Positions 34,521 to 43,731 of a stretch of 64,000 nucleotides of DNA are shown in pieces; position 1 is the stretch's first letter, and the number at the start of each line of letters is the position of its first letter. The notes under the pieces are model-generated. The model did no database searches. It saw only the letters and a program-made list of their open reading frames with translations, and was not told the DNA's origin. This DNA comes from Maricaulis sp034670125 (GTDB taxonomy: Bacteria; Pseudomonadota; Alphaproteobacteria; Caulobacterales; Maricaulaceae): positions 372,001-436,000 of the forward strand of contig NZ_JAXMOC010000003.1 in the NCBI RefSeq assembly GCF_034670125.1, read 5' to 3'. Both the position numbers and the translations under genes were made by a program.

Positions 34521-37500
34521 ATGACCTCACGGTCCGCCGATATGCAACGCGCGTTGTTCGCCAGCTCGCCGCTGGCCATTCTCTCCCTCGACGCCAACGG
34601 CACCATCACGGCCGTCAACGCCGCTGCGGCCGAGCTGTTGGGCTATGACCGGGCCGACCTGGCCGGCAAGCGGGCCCAGATCGTGTTCGCCGACCCGCGC
34701 GCCTATGACGGGCTCGAGGCGAACCGGTTCAACATTCCAGACGACTTGGCAGAGGGTCGTTTCACGGCCCGCTACCGCACCCGCGCCAGCCGCGTTTTCG
34801 ACGGCGAGACCGTTGCCGCCCGGGCGGCCGGCGGGGAAGACGGACCGGAAGACGGGAGGGAAGACGGGAGGGAAGACGGGAGGGAAGACGGGGGGCCAGC
34901 AACCCTGCTGTTCATCCGTGATGTGTCCGCCGAGCTGAGCCTGAAGGCCAAGCTGGAAGCCAGCGACATCCAGTTGCGGGCAGCGCTGTCCTCGGCCAAT
35001 GAAGGCGCGTTCTCGCTCAACCTGGTCACGCGTCTGGGCTCCACGCGCGGCTTCATCAACGAGTTCCTCGGCATTTCCAGTGCCGACGCCACGATCTCGC
35101 TGGAACGCTGGCTGGAAACCACCGCCGAGGACGATCGCGAAGCGCTCGCCGGCGCGTTCGAAACCCTGCGCACACAGCCCACGCGGCCGCTCGACATCGT
35201 GTTCCAGGCCACCCGGGCCGACGGCGAAGCGCGCTGGCTCCACATGCGGGGAAAAGTCACGGAATTCACCCGCGAGGGCGAGCCATTGCGCGTCTCGGGC
35301 GTGGTCGCCGATGCCACCGAACGCCACCGGCTGGAAGCCCGGCTCGCCGCGCGCGAGCGACAGCTCGCCGAAGCGATCGAATTCGGGTCCAGCGGAGTCT
35401 GGGAAGTCGATCCGTCCACCTTGAAGGTGACCCCGATCGGACCGATCCGCGCCATGCTGGGCCTTGGGGAGCACGACGAGGAGGAGATGGATGGCGGGCT
35501 GTGGCTCGAACGCATCCATGTCGATGACCGTGACGAAGTCGCGCGTCAATTGCGGGCGCTGGCGGATGGCACGGCCAACGTTCTGGACGTGGAGTATCGC
35601 CTGCTCGACGCCCGCACCGGGTCATGGGTCTGGCTGCGTTCGCGCGGCGAGGTCAAACCCGACACCCGGCCTCCGGTCGCCATCGGCATGCTGGTCGACA
35701 TTACCGAGCGCAAGGTGTTGGAACTGAAACTGGCCGAGACCGAACAGTTGATGCGCGAAGGCCTGGAAGGCGCCAATGACGGCGCCTGGAGCTTGGATAT
35801 CGCGGCCGGTCGCCTGCGGATTTCCGGCCTGTTGTCGCGGCTGTTGCAGGTTGAGGACGGGGCCACCATCACGCTGGAAGACTGGTTCGGCCTGATGCCA
35901 ACCGACGCCGAACAGCTCGCCCGTGACCGGTTTCAAGGCTTCACCGATCAGGTCCGGGGCAAGGATGATGCCGGCACCAGCCAGGATCTCGGACGGTTCC
36001 GCGTCATCGGACCCGACAGCTCGGAAATCTGGTTGCGCTCGCGCGGCCGGGTCGTGGAATGGACACCGGAGGGGCGCGCCGCCCGCGCCGCCGGGATTGT
36101 CAGCAACATCACCGAGGAGCGACGCCTTGAGCGGGCCCTGGCAGAAAGCGACCGGCGACTGCGCGAAGCCCTGCTGGCGGCCGGAGAAGGGGCCTGGCGG
36201 ATCAATCTGAAAACCCGCATCGCCGAAATCAGCGCCGTCATCGCCGAGATGATGGGCCTGCCACCCGCCGATGCCCGCGTCACCTACGACGACTGGGAAA
36301 CCCGCGTTCACCCGGATGATCTGGAAACCACCCGCGAGGCCATTCGGGGGCTGCAAACGGGGGACAGGGACGCAGTCGATTTTGTGGTTCGTTACCAATC
36401 CGACCGGGATGGCTGGATCCGGATCCACAATCGCGGCCAGATTTCCAAGCGTGATGCTGCCGGCAATCCGGTCAGTGCCACGGGATTCATCGCCGACATC
36501 ACCGAACGCCTCACCACGCAGGAGGCCCTGGCCGATCGTGAACAGCAGTTGTTGCAGGCGGTGACCGCGGCTGCGCTCGGCACCTGGCGCATCGACCTGG
36601 TCGGCCAGACCATCAATTTGCGCGGCACGATTGTCCCCGAATTGTTCGGGGATGACGAAGCGCACACCGTGCCGCTGGACGAATGGCGCAAGCGCATCCA
36701 CCCGGACGATCTGGTCGCGGTCGATGCCGCGGTCGCGCACATCCTGACGTCGCCCGATGTCCAGGCCGACGACCAGTACCGGTTGCGCGACTGGCATGGC
36801 GACTATGTCTGGCACCGGGCAACCGGGCGCATTGTCGAACGTGACGAGACCGGTCGGGCAACCGCCGCGTCCGGCGTGTTGTGGAATATCGACGCGACCC
36901 GGCGGCTGGAAAACCTGATGGCGGACGAACGGGCCCGTTTCGAACGCATCTATCGTGCGACACCGGCGATGATGCACACGATCGATGCCGATGGTTTTAT
37001 CGTCGAGGTCAGCGATTTCTGGCTGTCCCATCTGGGCTATACCCGATCGGAGGTCATCGGTCGGCGCTCAACCGATTTCCTCGCCCCGGAATCGCGTGAT
37101 CGCGCCATTCAGGTCGAACTGCCCAAACTGTTCCAAGCTGGCCAGAACACCCATACGGAGTACCGCTTTTTGCGAAAGTCCGGAGAGCCGGTCGATGTTA
37201 TCCTGTCGTCCTTCCTGGAGCGCGACCCGGAGGGCAAGCCCCAGCGCAGCTACGCCACCCTCACCGACATCACCGAGCTCAAGACCATCAATGAACAGCT
37301 CGAGCGGACAAATCTAGAGCTGGACCGGTTCGCCACGGTTGCCTCGCACGACCTGCAGGAACCCCTGCGCAAGGTGGCGGCGTTCTCGTCGCTGGTGCGG
37401 CGCCGCTATTCTGACAAGCTGGATGAGGACGGGGCCCGCAGCCTCGACTTCCTCGCCGACGCCGCCGAACGCATGCAGCGGCTCATCAACGACCTCCTGT

Positions 37501-38006
37501 CCTATTCCAAACTCGCCAGCCAGCCGCTCAACCTCCAGAAAGTCGACATGACCGCGCTGGTCGCCGACATCATCGACCAACTGGAAACCCCGATCAGCGA
37601 GAGCAGGGCCCGCATTACCGCGGCCGAGCTCCCGGTAATCCAGTCCGACCGCGTCCTGCTCACCCAGATCATGCAAAACCTGATCTCAAATGCCGTGAAG
37701 TATCGCGGCGAGCCCGATCCGCTCATCCTGATCGAGGCCGAGGCTGATGAGACGGACTGGACTTTTTCCGTCACCGATAACGGGATCGGACTGGAGACGC
37801 GGTTTGCCGAAAAGATCTTTGCGCCATTCCAGCGCCTGCACACGCGCGACCAATATTCAGGCACGGGGATCGGGCTGGCCGTGGTCCGTCAGGCCGTCGA
37901 GCGACTGGGTGGGCAGATCCGGGTCGAGTCGACACCGGGTCAGGGCTCAACATTCATTTTCAATCTGCCCCGCACCCCGCCCGCCCCGATCCGGGACGCC
38001 GGCTGA
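34521..38006 (+). CDS. Soluble multi-PAS sensor histidine kinase
   Basis: 1161 residues from ATG 34521 (GGGAG ten bases upstream); a GTG at 34488 would add 11. No membrane segment is seen. About seven PAS/PAC units occupy residues 10-910, recognisable by repeated endings such as VADATERHRLEARLA, LVDITERKVLELKLA, VSNITEERRLERALA, IADITERLTTQEALA and LTDITELKTINEQLE. The kinase core has H-box ATVASHDLQEPLRKVAAFSS (phospho-accepting His943), N-box QNLISNAVKYRG, G1 VTDNGIGLE and G2 GTGIGLAVV. The DLQEPLR H-box is that of the phytochrome-like HisKA group. PAS 1 is interrupted by a Glu-Asp-Gly-Arg repeat. No response regulator is adjacent. Confidence 0.92.
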   Translation: MTSRSADMQRALFASSPLAILSLDANGTITAVNAAAAELLGYDRADLAGKRAQIVFADPRAYDGLEANRFNIPDDLAEGRFTARYRTRASRVFDGETVAARAAGGEDGPEDGREDGREDGREDGGPATLLFIRDVSAELSLKAKLEASDIQLRAALSSANEGAFSLNLVTRLGSTRGFINEFLGISSADATISLERWLETTAEDDREALAGAFETLRTQPTRPLDIVFQATRADGEARWLHMRGKVTEFTREGEPLRVSGVVADATERHRLEARLAARERQLAEAIEFGSSGVWEVDPSTLKVTPIGPIRAMLGLGEHDEEEMDGGLWLERIHVDDRDEVARQLRALADGTANVLDVEYRLLDARTGSWVWLRSRGEVKPDTRPPVAIGMLVDITERKVLELKLAETEQLMREGLEGANDGAWSLDIAAGRLRISGLLSRLLQVEDGATITLEDWFGLMPTDAEQLARDRFQGFTDQVRGKDDAGTSQDLGRFRVIGPDSSEIWLRSRGRVVEWTPEGRAARAAGIVSNITEERRLERALAESDRRLREALLAAGEGAWRINLKTRIAEISAVIAEMMGLPPADARVTYDDWETRVHPDDLETTREAIRGLQTGDRDAVDFVVRYQSDRDGWIRIHNRGQISKRDAAGNPVSATGFIADITERLTTQEALADREQQLLQAVTAAALGTWRIDLVGQTINLRGTIVPELFGDDEAHTVPLDEWRKRIHPDDLVAVDAAVAHILTSPDVQADDQYRLRDWHGDYVWHRATGRIVERDETGRATAASGVLWNIDATRRLENLMADERARFERIYRATPAMMHTIDADGFIVEVSDFWLSHLGYTRSEVIGRRSTDFLAPESRDRAIQVELPKLFQAGQNTHTEYRFLRKSGEPVDVILSSFLERDPEGKPQRSYATLTDITELKTINEQLERTNLELDRFATVASHDLQEPLRKVAAFSSLVRRRYSDKLDEDGARSLDFLADAAERMQRLINDLLSYSKLASQPLNLQKVDMTALVADIIDQLETPISESRARITAAELPVIQSDRVLLTQIMQNLISNAVKYRGEPDPLILIEAEADETDWTFSVTDNGIGLETRFAEKIFAPFQRLHTRDQYSGTGIGLAVVRQAVERLGGQIRVESTPGQGSTFIFNLPRTPPAPIRDAG
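34835..34894 (+). repeat. 12-bp coding minisatellite in the PAS kinase gene
   Basis: Five units of 12 bp (34835-34894); three central ones are identical GGAAGACGGGAG, the outer two degenerate. They encode Glu-Asp-Gly-(Pro/Arg/Gly). Because the unit is a multiple of three, copy-number change would keep the frame. Confidence 0.9.
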
Positions 38007-38042
38007 CAGGGCCCGAACGGCCAACCTGTTCAACCTGTCAGC

Positions 38043-39278
38043 CTATTCAAAACGCAGCGCATCAATCGGATTGAGACGCGAGGCGCGGTGCGCCGGATAG
38101 AGCCCGAAGAACACACCGACAAAGGCCGAGGCACCGATGGCGATGGCCACGATGACCGGGTCGATCACGATCTCCAGCTGGCCGACCTCGGCATAGATGA
38201 GCGTGCCGCTGACGCCAACCACAAGCCCGGCCAGCCCGCCAATCACGCACAGCACGATACTTTCGATCAGGAACTGGTTGCGCACATCCGCCCGGCGCGC
38301 GCCAACGGCGAGGCGCAGGCCGATTTCACGCGTTCGCTCGGTGACCGAGACCAGCATGATGTTCATGATCCCGATTCCGCCGACCAGCAACACGATGCCC
38401 GCACCAACGGCAAGCAGCAGGCCGAGCTGGCTCTCGGTCTCATTGCGGGCGCGAATGAATTCGGCCAGCGACCCGACCGCGAAGTCATCCTCGGCACCGG
38501 GCTGGATCTCGCGCCGGATGCGCAGCAGGTCCTCGATGTCGGCGATGACCCGCGACGTCGACTCGCCCGGCGCGATATCGGCGTAGATCGTCGACACGCC
38601 GTCGCGGACTGTCACCCGCATCCCGGCGCCGAAGCGCTGCCGCACGGTCGAGAGCGGGGCGAAAACGACATCGTCCTGGTCCTGCCCCCACGAGCTCTCG
38701 CCCTTGGGCTCCAGCGTCCCGATAACCTCGAAGGGCTGGCCGCCGATACGGATCGACTGACCGAGCGGGCTGGCGCCATCAAACAGCTCGCGAATGATCG
38801 TCTGACCCACAACAACAAAGCGTCGGCCGCCTGTATCCTCGGCTCCCGAGAAGGCCCGGCCTTCGTCGATCACCCAGCCGCGGGCCGAGAAATAGTCCGG
38901 GTTCACACCCTGGATGCGAGAACTCCAGTTAATGCCGCCGAACACCAGGGTCGTTGACGCGGAAACCTCGCCCGAGACGCCCGCAAGGCCGGCCACTTCA
39001 TTGCGGATCGCCTCGACATCACCGTCCGTCATCGGATCGGCCGAACCGGCCCCGCCGCGGCGGCCGCCAAACATCGACGAGCCCGGCCGTATGATCAGGA
39101 GATTGGCGCCAAAGCTGGCGATTTGCGCCTCGACCGCCTGCTTGGTGCCCTCACTGATGGAGACCAGAACGATCACCGAGGCAACGCCGATGATGACACC
39201 GAGCATGGCGAGAGCGCTGCGCAGCGCATTGATGCGCAGCGCCGTCAGCGCCACGCGGAGCGAAGCAAAGGCATTCAT
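38043..39278 (-). CDS. ABC transporter permease, MacB/FtsX type
   Basis: 411 residues: N-terminal membrane span (about 21-43, LAMLGVIIGVASVIVLVSI), a large periplasmic MacB-like domain (about 50-270, including GANLLIIRPGSSMFGG and the EDTGGRRFVVVGQTI region), then three membrane spans in the FtsX domain (LLLAVGAGIVLLVGGIGIMN; MLVSVTERTREIGLRLAVGA; final FVGVFFGLYPAHRASRLNPI). Its start overlaps the end of the ATPase gene by four bases (ATGA). With the ATPase and the adaptor it forms a MacAB-like tripartite mechanotransmission exporter. Substrate is not evident; macrolide specificity should not be assumed. Confidence 0.93.
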   Translation of the reverse strand: MNAFASLRVALTALRINALRSALAMLGVIIGVASVIVLVSISEGTKQAVEAQIASFGANLLIIRPGSSMFGGRRGGAGSADPMTDGDVEAIRNEVAGLAGVSGEVSASTTLVFGGINWSSRIQGVNPDYFSARGWVIDEGRAFSGAEDTGGRRFVVVGQTIIRELFDGASPLGQSIRIGGQPFEVIGTLEPKGESSWGQDQDDVVFAPLSTVRQRFGAGMRVTVRDGVSTIYADIAPGESTSRVIADIEDLLRIRREIQPGAEDDFAVGSLAEFIRARNETESQLGLLLAVGAGIVLLVGGIGIMNIMLVSVTERTREIGLRLAVGARRADVRNQFLIESIVLCVIGGLAGLVVGVSGTLIYAEVGQLEIVIDPVIVAIAIGASAFVGVFFGLYPAHRASRLNPIDALRFE

Positions 39279-39955
39279 GAGCGGTCCTCCACGACAACGC
39301 CATCCCGGAACACGATCTGGCGCCGGGCATGATCGGCGACTTCCTGCTCGTGCGTCACCAGAATGACCGTGATGCCCTCGCGATTGAGCTGGTCGAAGAT
39401 CGCCATGATGTCGTCCGATGTCTTGGAATCCAGGGCGCCGGTTGGCTCGTCGGCGAGCAGGATCTTGGGGTCGTTGACCAGGGAGCGGGCAATGGCGACG
39501 CGCTGTTGCTGGCCCCCGGAGAGTTGCGAGGGATGGTGATCGGTGCGGTCGCCCAGACCAACCTGGGTCAGGCGCTTCATGGCCCGGTCGACGCGGTCGC
39601 GATGCGGCATGCCGGAATAGACCAGCGGCAGGGCCGCATTCTCGACCGCGCTGGTGCGCGGCAGGAGATTGAATTGCTGGAAGACGAAACCGATGGTCCG
39701 GTTGCGAAAGCGCGACACCGCGTCCGGCCCCAGCGCCCGCACATTCTCGCCGGCAATCCGCAGCTCTCCCGAAGTCGGCTGGTCGAGTGCGCCGAGCAGG
39801 TTCATCAGGGTCGACTTGCCCGAGCCCGACGTGCCCATGATGGCAACATATTCGCCCGCCTCGATATCCAGCGAGACGCCGTTGAGGGCGTGCACGGTCT
39901 GGTCGCCCATCGTGTAGGTCTTGACCAGATCACGGCACTCGATCAGCGCCGGCAT
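39275..39955 (-). CDS. ABC transporter ATPase, MacB/LolD type
   Basis: 226 residues, single ATPase domain. Walker A GTSGSGKSTLMNLLGALDQP, Q-loop GFVFQQFNLLPRTSAVEN, signature LSGGQQQRVAIARSLV, Walker B ILLADEPTGALDSKT, H-loop VILVTHEQEVAD. It powers the separate FtsX-type permease, unlike E. coli MacB where both are fused. It overlaps the adaptor gene by one base and the permease gene by four, so the three are translated together. Confidence 0.94.
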   Translation of the reverse strand: MPALIECRDLVKTYTMGDQTVHALNGVSLDIEAGEYVAIMGTSGSGKSTLMNLLGALDQPTSGELRIAGENVRALGPDAVSRFRNRTIGFVFQQFNLLPRTSAVENAALPLVYSGMPHRDRVDRAMKRLTQVGLGDRTDHHPSQLSGGQQQRVAIARSLVNDPKILLADEPTGALDSKTSDDIMAIFDQLNREGITVILVTHEQEVADHARRQIVFRDGVVVEDRS

Positions 39956-41427
39956 TATTCGCGCACCTCGCGGGCCCGGGTGATGACGGCCTCGCCAGCG
40001 GCCAGCTGGCCGCCGACCACCTCGGTCTGCTGGGTATCATTGATGCCCACGCGAACCCGGCGCTCGGCCAGCGTTCCATCGTCTTCCAGCACCCAGAGCG
40101 TGACGCTGCGAGTTTCGCGCATTTCGCGCTGGATCTCGCGATAGCGGGTCATCTGTTCCGGCGTGAACACGGCCTGCAACTCGCGGGTGATTTCGGCCTG
40201 GGCCGCCGCGCGGTCCGGCGTTTCGCCCGACTGGGCGGCTGCGGCCATGCGGCCGAAGACCTGCCGGAAGATCGCGCCGGCGCGTTCCTGCTGATCCTGG
40301 GTAAGCTCCAGCTGCTCGGCCATCTGCGCCATCGGATTGCGTCCGCCGCCCGGACCACCCCGGCCGCCGCCAGGGCGACCACCGCGCTGTCCGCCCGCCT
40401 CAACCGGCTGTGACCGGCTTTCCAGCGCTGGCGACGGACGAAAGCGCAGCGCCGAATTCGGCACGGTCAGCACATCGGTCCGCTCGCCGGTGATGATGTC
40501 CATATTGGCCGTCATTCCGGGCAGGAGGCGCTGACCGGGATTGGTCGCCGAGATCACGACGGTATAGGTGACGACATTGTTCAGGGTCTGCGGTGCCAGA
40601 CGGATCTGCTCGACCACGCCCTCCAGCTCCAGCCCCTGATAGGCGTCGACGGTGAAGGAGACCGGCTGGCCTTCCGAAATCTGGCCGATATCGGCCTCGT
40701 CGACCTGGGCATCAATCTGCACCTGGCCAAGATCCTGGGCGATGGTGAACAGGGTCGGCGCCGACAGGCTGGCGGCGACGGTCTGGCCCTCATCGACAGC
40801 CCGGTCGACAACGATGCCATTGATCGGCGCGCGGATGGTGGTCCGTTCCAGATCGATCTGAACGCCTTCAAGCGTTGCGTCACGCTGGGCGAGCACGGCT
40901 TGGGCGTTGCGGATCTGGGCGTCGGAAACGGCAAGATTGGCCTGCGCCGCTTCCTGCGCAGTCAGGGCATTGTCGAGCGCCGCCTGGGCCGAGATACCCC
41001 GGTCGAACAGGGCCCGGATACGGTCATACTCCTGTTGTGCGGATCGGGCATTGGCCTCGGCCGTCAGGCGGTTGGCCCGCTGCAGGGCGAGCGTGGCGGC
41101 CGCGGTGGCGCGATTGGCCTCGGCCTCGCGGATCCGGGTCTCATAAGTCTCAGGATTGAGCTGGGCAATGACCTGGCCCGCCTCGACCGTGTCATTGAAA
41201 TCGGCATAGAGGCTCTCGATCTGCCCGGACAATTGCGAGCCGACCTCGACCGTCACCAGCGCCCGAACGGCGCCCGATGCCGCAACAATCCGGCGCACTT
41301 CGCCCTGGGTGACCTCGTGGGTCTCGATCACGATCTCTCCGGCACTGTCCGCGCCGCGTGACATCCACCACCAGCCGGCCGCAGCCAGCACCACAAGACC
41401 GATCACTCCGATCCAGATCCGCTTCAT
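39955..41427 (-). CDS. MacA-type periplasmic adaptor with an LTxxQ-like insert
   Basis: 490 residues from ATG 41427, chosen because AGGA lies eight to nine bases upstream; two further ATGs (41433, 41436) also fit. One N-terminal membrane anchor (about 5-20), lipoyl and alpha-hairpin region (about 50-190), and beta-barrel. Near residue 340 the usual C-terminal part is interrupted by a Gly/Arg-rich linker (GGQRGGRPGGGRGGPGGG) and a helical segment of about 80 residues with LELTQDQQERAGAIFRQVF and VFTPEQMTRYREIQREM, resembling Spy/CpxP LTxxQ motifs. Then the membrane-proximal strand resumes. First gene of the three-gene exporter operon. Confidence 0.88.
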   Translation of the reverse strand: MKRIWIGVIGLVVLAAAGWWWMSRGADSAGEIVIETHEVTQGEVRRIVAASGAVRALVTVEVGSQLSGQIESLYADFNDTVEAGQVIAQLNPETYETRIREAEANRATAAATLALQRANRLTAEANARSAQQEYDRIRALFDRGISAQAALDNALTAQEAAQANLAVSDAQIRNAQAVLAQRDATLEGVQIDLERTTIRAPINGIVVDRAVDEGQTVAASLSAPTLFTIAQDLGQVQIDAQVDEADIGQISEGQPVSFTVDAYQGLELEGVVEQIRLAPQTLNNVVTYTVVISATNPGQRLLPGMTANMDIITGERTDVLTVPNSALRFRPSPALESRSQPVEAGGQRGGRPGGGRGGPGGGRNPMAQMAEQLELTQDQQERAGAIFRQVFGRMAAAAQSGETPDRAAAQAEITRELQAVFTPEQMTRYREIQREMRETRSVTLWVLEDDGTLAERRVRVGINDTQQTEVVGGQLAAGEAVITRAREVRE

Positions 41428-41629
41428 CGACATCATTCCTGTAAACCTGTCCCCGAGCCTGTTGTCGCCAGTGAAACGCGCGCGGGCCTGTTGATCCGTC
41501 GCCGCCGTCACCGGCAATTGCACACGACACCGCCTGCGGCGCCGTCCCTGTGCGGATGTAGCGCGCGGGTACCGGAAAGGCTAATGAGAAGGTGCCCGCC
41601 GCCTTTGCCGGGACGTTTGAGTTCTTGTG

Positions 41630-41947
41630 ATGTTTGATGAATTGAAAATCCTGTTTGACCTGCCCGGTATGGACCTGGCCCTGAAATTCGCCCCGCTCGT
41701 ATGGGCCGCCATCTGGATATTCATCACGGTGTCGCTGTGGCGAGGCGGCTTTGTCGACCTGGTAGAGAAACTGACCCGGCCCCGATGGGCCGGCCCGGAG
41801 CGGGTCCGTGCCGTGATGATGTTCCCCGTACGGGCGGTCATGCTGGCGCTGGTGGCAGCGCTGGCCGCGACCATCACGACACTCGGCATCGCCTTCAATG
41901 CGGCTGTCATTGCCGGCGTGGTCCAGGCGATCGGCGCCGGAGGCTGA
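41630..41947 (+). CDS. Small two-span membrane protein upstream of the AraC-type regulator
   Basis: 105 residues from ATG 41630 (GTG at 41627 is an alternative). Hydrophobic spans at about 19-38 (FAPLVWAAIWIFITVSLW) and 65-100 (VRAVMLALVAALAATITTLG...). The loop between is basic (RPRWAGPERVR). No family recognised. The following regulator begins two bases after its stop with a TTG codon whose GGAGG site lies inside this gene, so the two are translationally coupled and probably work together. Confidence 0.65.
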   Translation: MFDELKILFDLPGMDLALKFAPLVWAAIWIFITVSLWRGGFVDLVEKLTRPRWAGPERVRAVMMFPVRAVMLALVAALAATITTLGIAFNAAVIAGVVQAIGAGG

Positions 41948-41949
41948 CC

Positions 41950-42999
41950 TTGACCCTGATCGACGCGGTGCAATTGCTGGCGGCCTATCATGCCGGCGGT
42001 CTGGCCGGCTACCTGCTGGTCCGGCGCATCTCGCCCAGCCTCGCCATCCTGTGCCTGGTGTTCGCGGCGCACATGCTGGCCAATCTGGTGACCACGCTCG
42101 CCCCGCTACCGCCGCAGGCTGATATCACCAGCGCGTTCGGCCTGCTGTACGGGCCGGGACTGTGGTTGTTCGTGCGCGGGCTTTGCTACCGCGAGGCCCG
42201 GCCGGGGTGGCGGGATCTCATTCATCTTGTCCCCGCCCTGCTGGTGGTCCTCGTCCGCCCCGCGGATCCCTGGCCACAACTGGGCGGCCTGCCCCTGTTG
42301 TTGGGCTATGTGGCCGCAACCTTCCTGGCGCTGCGCGACCATGGGCGGCTGGCCGGCCAGGTCCGCGCCGATGACGACCGGGTCAGCCTGCGCTGGGTCC
42401 GGCAGGCCTTCTTTGCGTTCGTGGTGATCGCCGCCTTCGACATTGGTCGCTCGACCTTCGCCGCGCGCCTTCCCGAGCTGGACGATGCCGGACTGGCCCT
42501 GGTCCTGGTTGCCGTGACGGCGCTGCTGAGCGCGCTGACCTGGCGCAGCCGCATCCATGTTCGCGACCGTGGAGCCCTGTCGCCACGCGGACTTGAAGCC
42601 GGGCGGGCCGGGGCCGCGTCCGGGCCGGACGATGCCGACGCGCTGGCCGATTTCGCCCGCATCGACCGGATCGTCCGCTCGCAGGAGCTGTGGCGCGAGC
42701 CGCGCCTGTCACTGGCCGACGTCGCTCGCGCAGCAGGAGGCAGTACGCGGGACGTGTCGCGTGCCGTGAATACCGGTAGCGGGCAAAGCTTCTCGGCCTA
42801 TGTGAACGGGCTGCGGATCAATGCCGTTGATGCCCTGATGTCCGACCCCAAGCGCGCCGACGCGACCCTGCTCACCCTCGCCTTCGAGGCCGGGTTCAAT
42901 TCCAAATCCGCCTTCAACCGGCTGTACCGGACCGTTCGGGGTGAGACACCGAGCCGGGCCTTTGCGCGGGCGGCGGCGGCACGCCCGTCGCAGGACTGA
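41950..42999 (+). CDS. Membrane-bound AraC-family transcriptional regulator (seven-helix type)
   Basis: 349 residues from TTG 41950, supported by GGAGG six bases upstream and by the reading frame; no ATG or GTG is well placed. Residues 1-210 form about six or seven membrane helices (for example LAGYLLVRRISPSLAILCLV, LVPALLVVLVRP, FFAFVVIAAFDIG, ALVLVAVTALLSAL). A linker leads to a C-terminal AraC helix-turn-helix pair (about 250-345): LSLADVARAAGGSTRDVSRA and LLTLAFEAGFNSKSAFNRLY, RTVRGETPS. It probably senses a membrane or periplasmic signal and regulates nearby DNA; three copies of a GTCCCGNATC motif follow its stop codon. Confidence 0.87.
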   Translation: MTLIDAVQLLAAYHAGGLAGYLLVRRISPSLAILCLVFAAHMLANLVTTLAPLPPQADITSAFGLLYGPGLWLFVRGLCYREARPGWRDLIHLVPALLVVLVRPADPWPQLGGLPLLLGYVAATFLALRDHGRLAGQVRADDDRVSLRWVRQAFFAFVVIAAFDIGRSTFAARLPELDDAGLALVLVAVTALLSALTWRSRIHVRDRGALSPRGLEAGRAGAASGPDDADALADFARIDRIVRSQELWREPRLSLADVARAAGGSTRDVSRAVNTGSGQSFSAYVNGLRINAVDALMSDPKRADATLLTLAFEAGFNSKSAFNRLYRTVRGETPSRAFARAAAARPSQD

Positions 43000-43045
43000 C
43001 GTCCCGCATCGCGACCCGGCACGTCCCGTATCCTGATCCGGGACG
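43000..43045. promoter_or_regulatory. Candidate regulator-binding site with three copies of CGTCCCGNATC
   Basis: CGTCCCGCATC (43000-43010) and CGTCCCGTATC (43022-43032) are direct repeats 22 bp apart, two helical turns, and GATCCGGGACG (43035-43045) is a third copy inverted. They begin immediately after the AraC-type gene and end 61 bp before the lipoprotein gene. AraC proteins often bind direct repeats with this spacing. The inverted pair could alternatively form a weak terminator hairpin. Confidence 0.5.
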
Positions 43046-43106
43046 ACCGGACGGGGCCGGTCGGACAAAGCTTGGCCATTGTCAAAATGGTTGAAGGACC
43101 TCCCCC

Positions 43107-43646
43107 ATGAAAAATCCCGCTCCCCTCTTTTCGGCGCTGACCCTGCTGGCTGTCGCCACCGCCACACTGACCGCCTGTGCCAGCGCACAGCCCGCCGCCT
43201 CCGCCGGCCCGGACAGCGCGCCGGATGCGGCCCGATTCGGGGCCAGCCTCGCCACCATCCGCCCGCTGCTCGAAACCGCCTGCACCACGCTGACCATCCG
43301 CGAACTGCCGTTAGAGGAATTGCCGATAGCGCAGACCCGTCACATCCAGGCCGAGTGCGGCGGCCTCGCCCATGCCGGCGCCCCGCGCGACGCCGAGTTT
43401 GTCTTTGCCGATGACGCTCTCGCCTTCGTCTGGGTGCTGACCGATGCCGGGGAAGCCGACACCCTGCGCGCGGCGCTGGAAGCCGCCCACGGCGCGCCCA
43501 GCCACGACCTGCCGCCGGCGACCGCCTTCACCCAGGCCCGCCTCGCCCTGCGCCACGACACGCCCGAGCTGCTCTATTACGGCGCCCATGTCGCGCCGAT
43601 GTATGAGGGCTGGTTCGACCAGATGGCGACGCAACTCGCTCAATAG
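43107..43646 (+). CDS. Probable lipoprotein of unknown function
   Basis: 179 residues with a lipoprotein signal (LFSALTLLAVATATLTACAS, Cys about 24) behind GGACC/TCCCCC context with no strong ribosome site. The mature part contains two cysteines (LLETACTTLTIRE and IQAECGGLAH), possibly a disulfide, and a pattern FVFADDALAFVWVLTDAGEA that looks like a small alpha/beta fold. No family recognised. It may be the target of the upstream AraC-type regulator, whose candidate binding motifs lie in between. Confidence 0.68.
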   Translation: MKNPAPLFSALTLLAVATATLTACASAQPAASAGPDSAPDAARFGASLATIRPLLETACTTLTIRELPLEELPIAQTRHIQAECGGLAHAGAPRDAEFVFADDALAFVWVLTDAGEADTLRAALEAAHGAPSHDLPPATAFTQARLALRHDTPELLYYGAHVAPMYEGWFDQMATQLAQ

Positions 43647-43731
43647 ACCTGCAGCTCACGGCTGGACGAATACCGGGCGGGCGCGTTTATGGGCGGGCCT
43701 GCCCCGACCGGCCCCGCAAAGGACCTGAGCC

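Noticed and set aside
38043..41427. Calling the exporter macrolide-specific MacAB
   Set aside because: The permease and ATPase are separate, no tolC or resistance gene is adjacent, and substrate cannot be read from these sequences.
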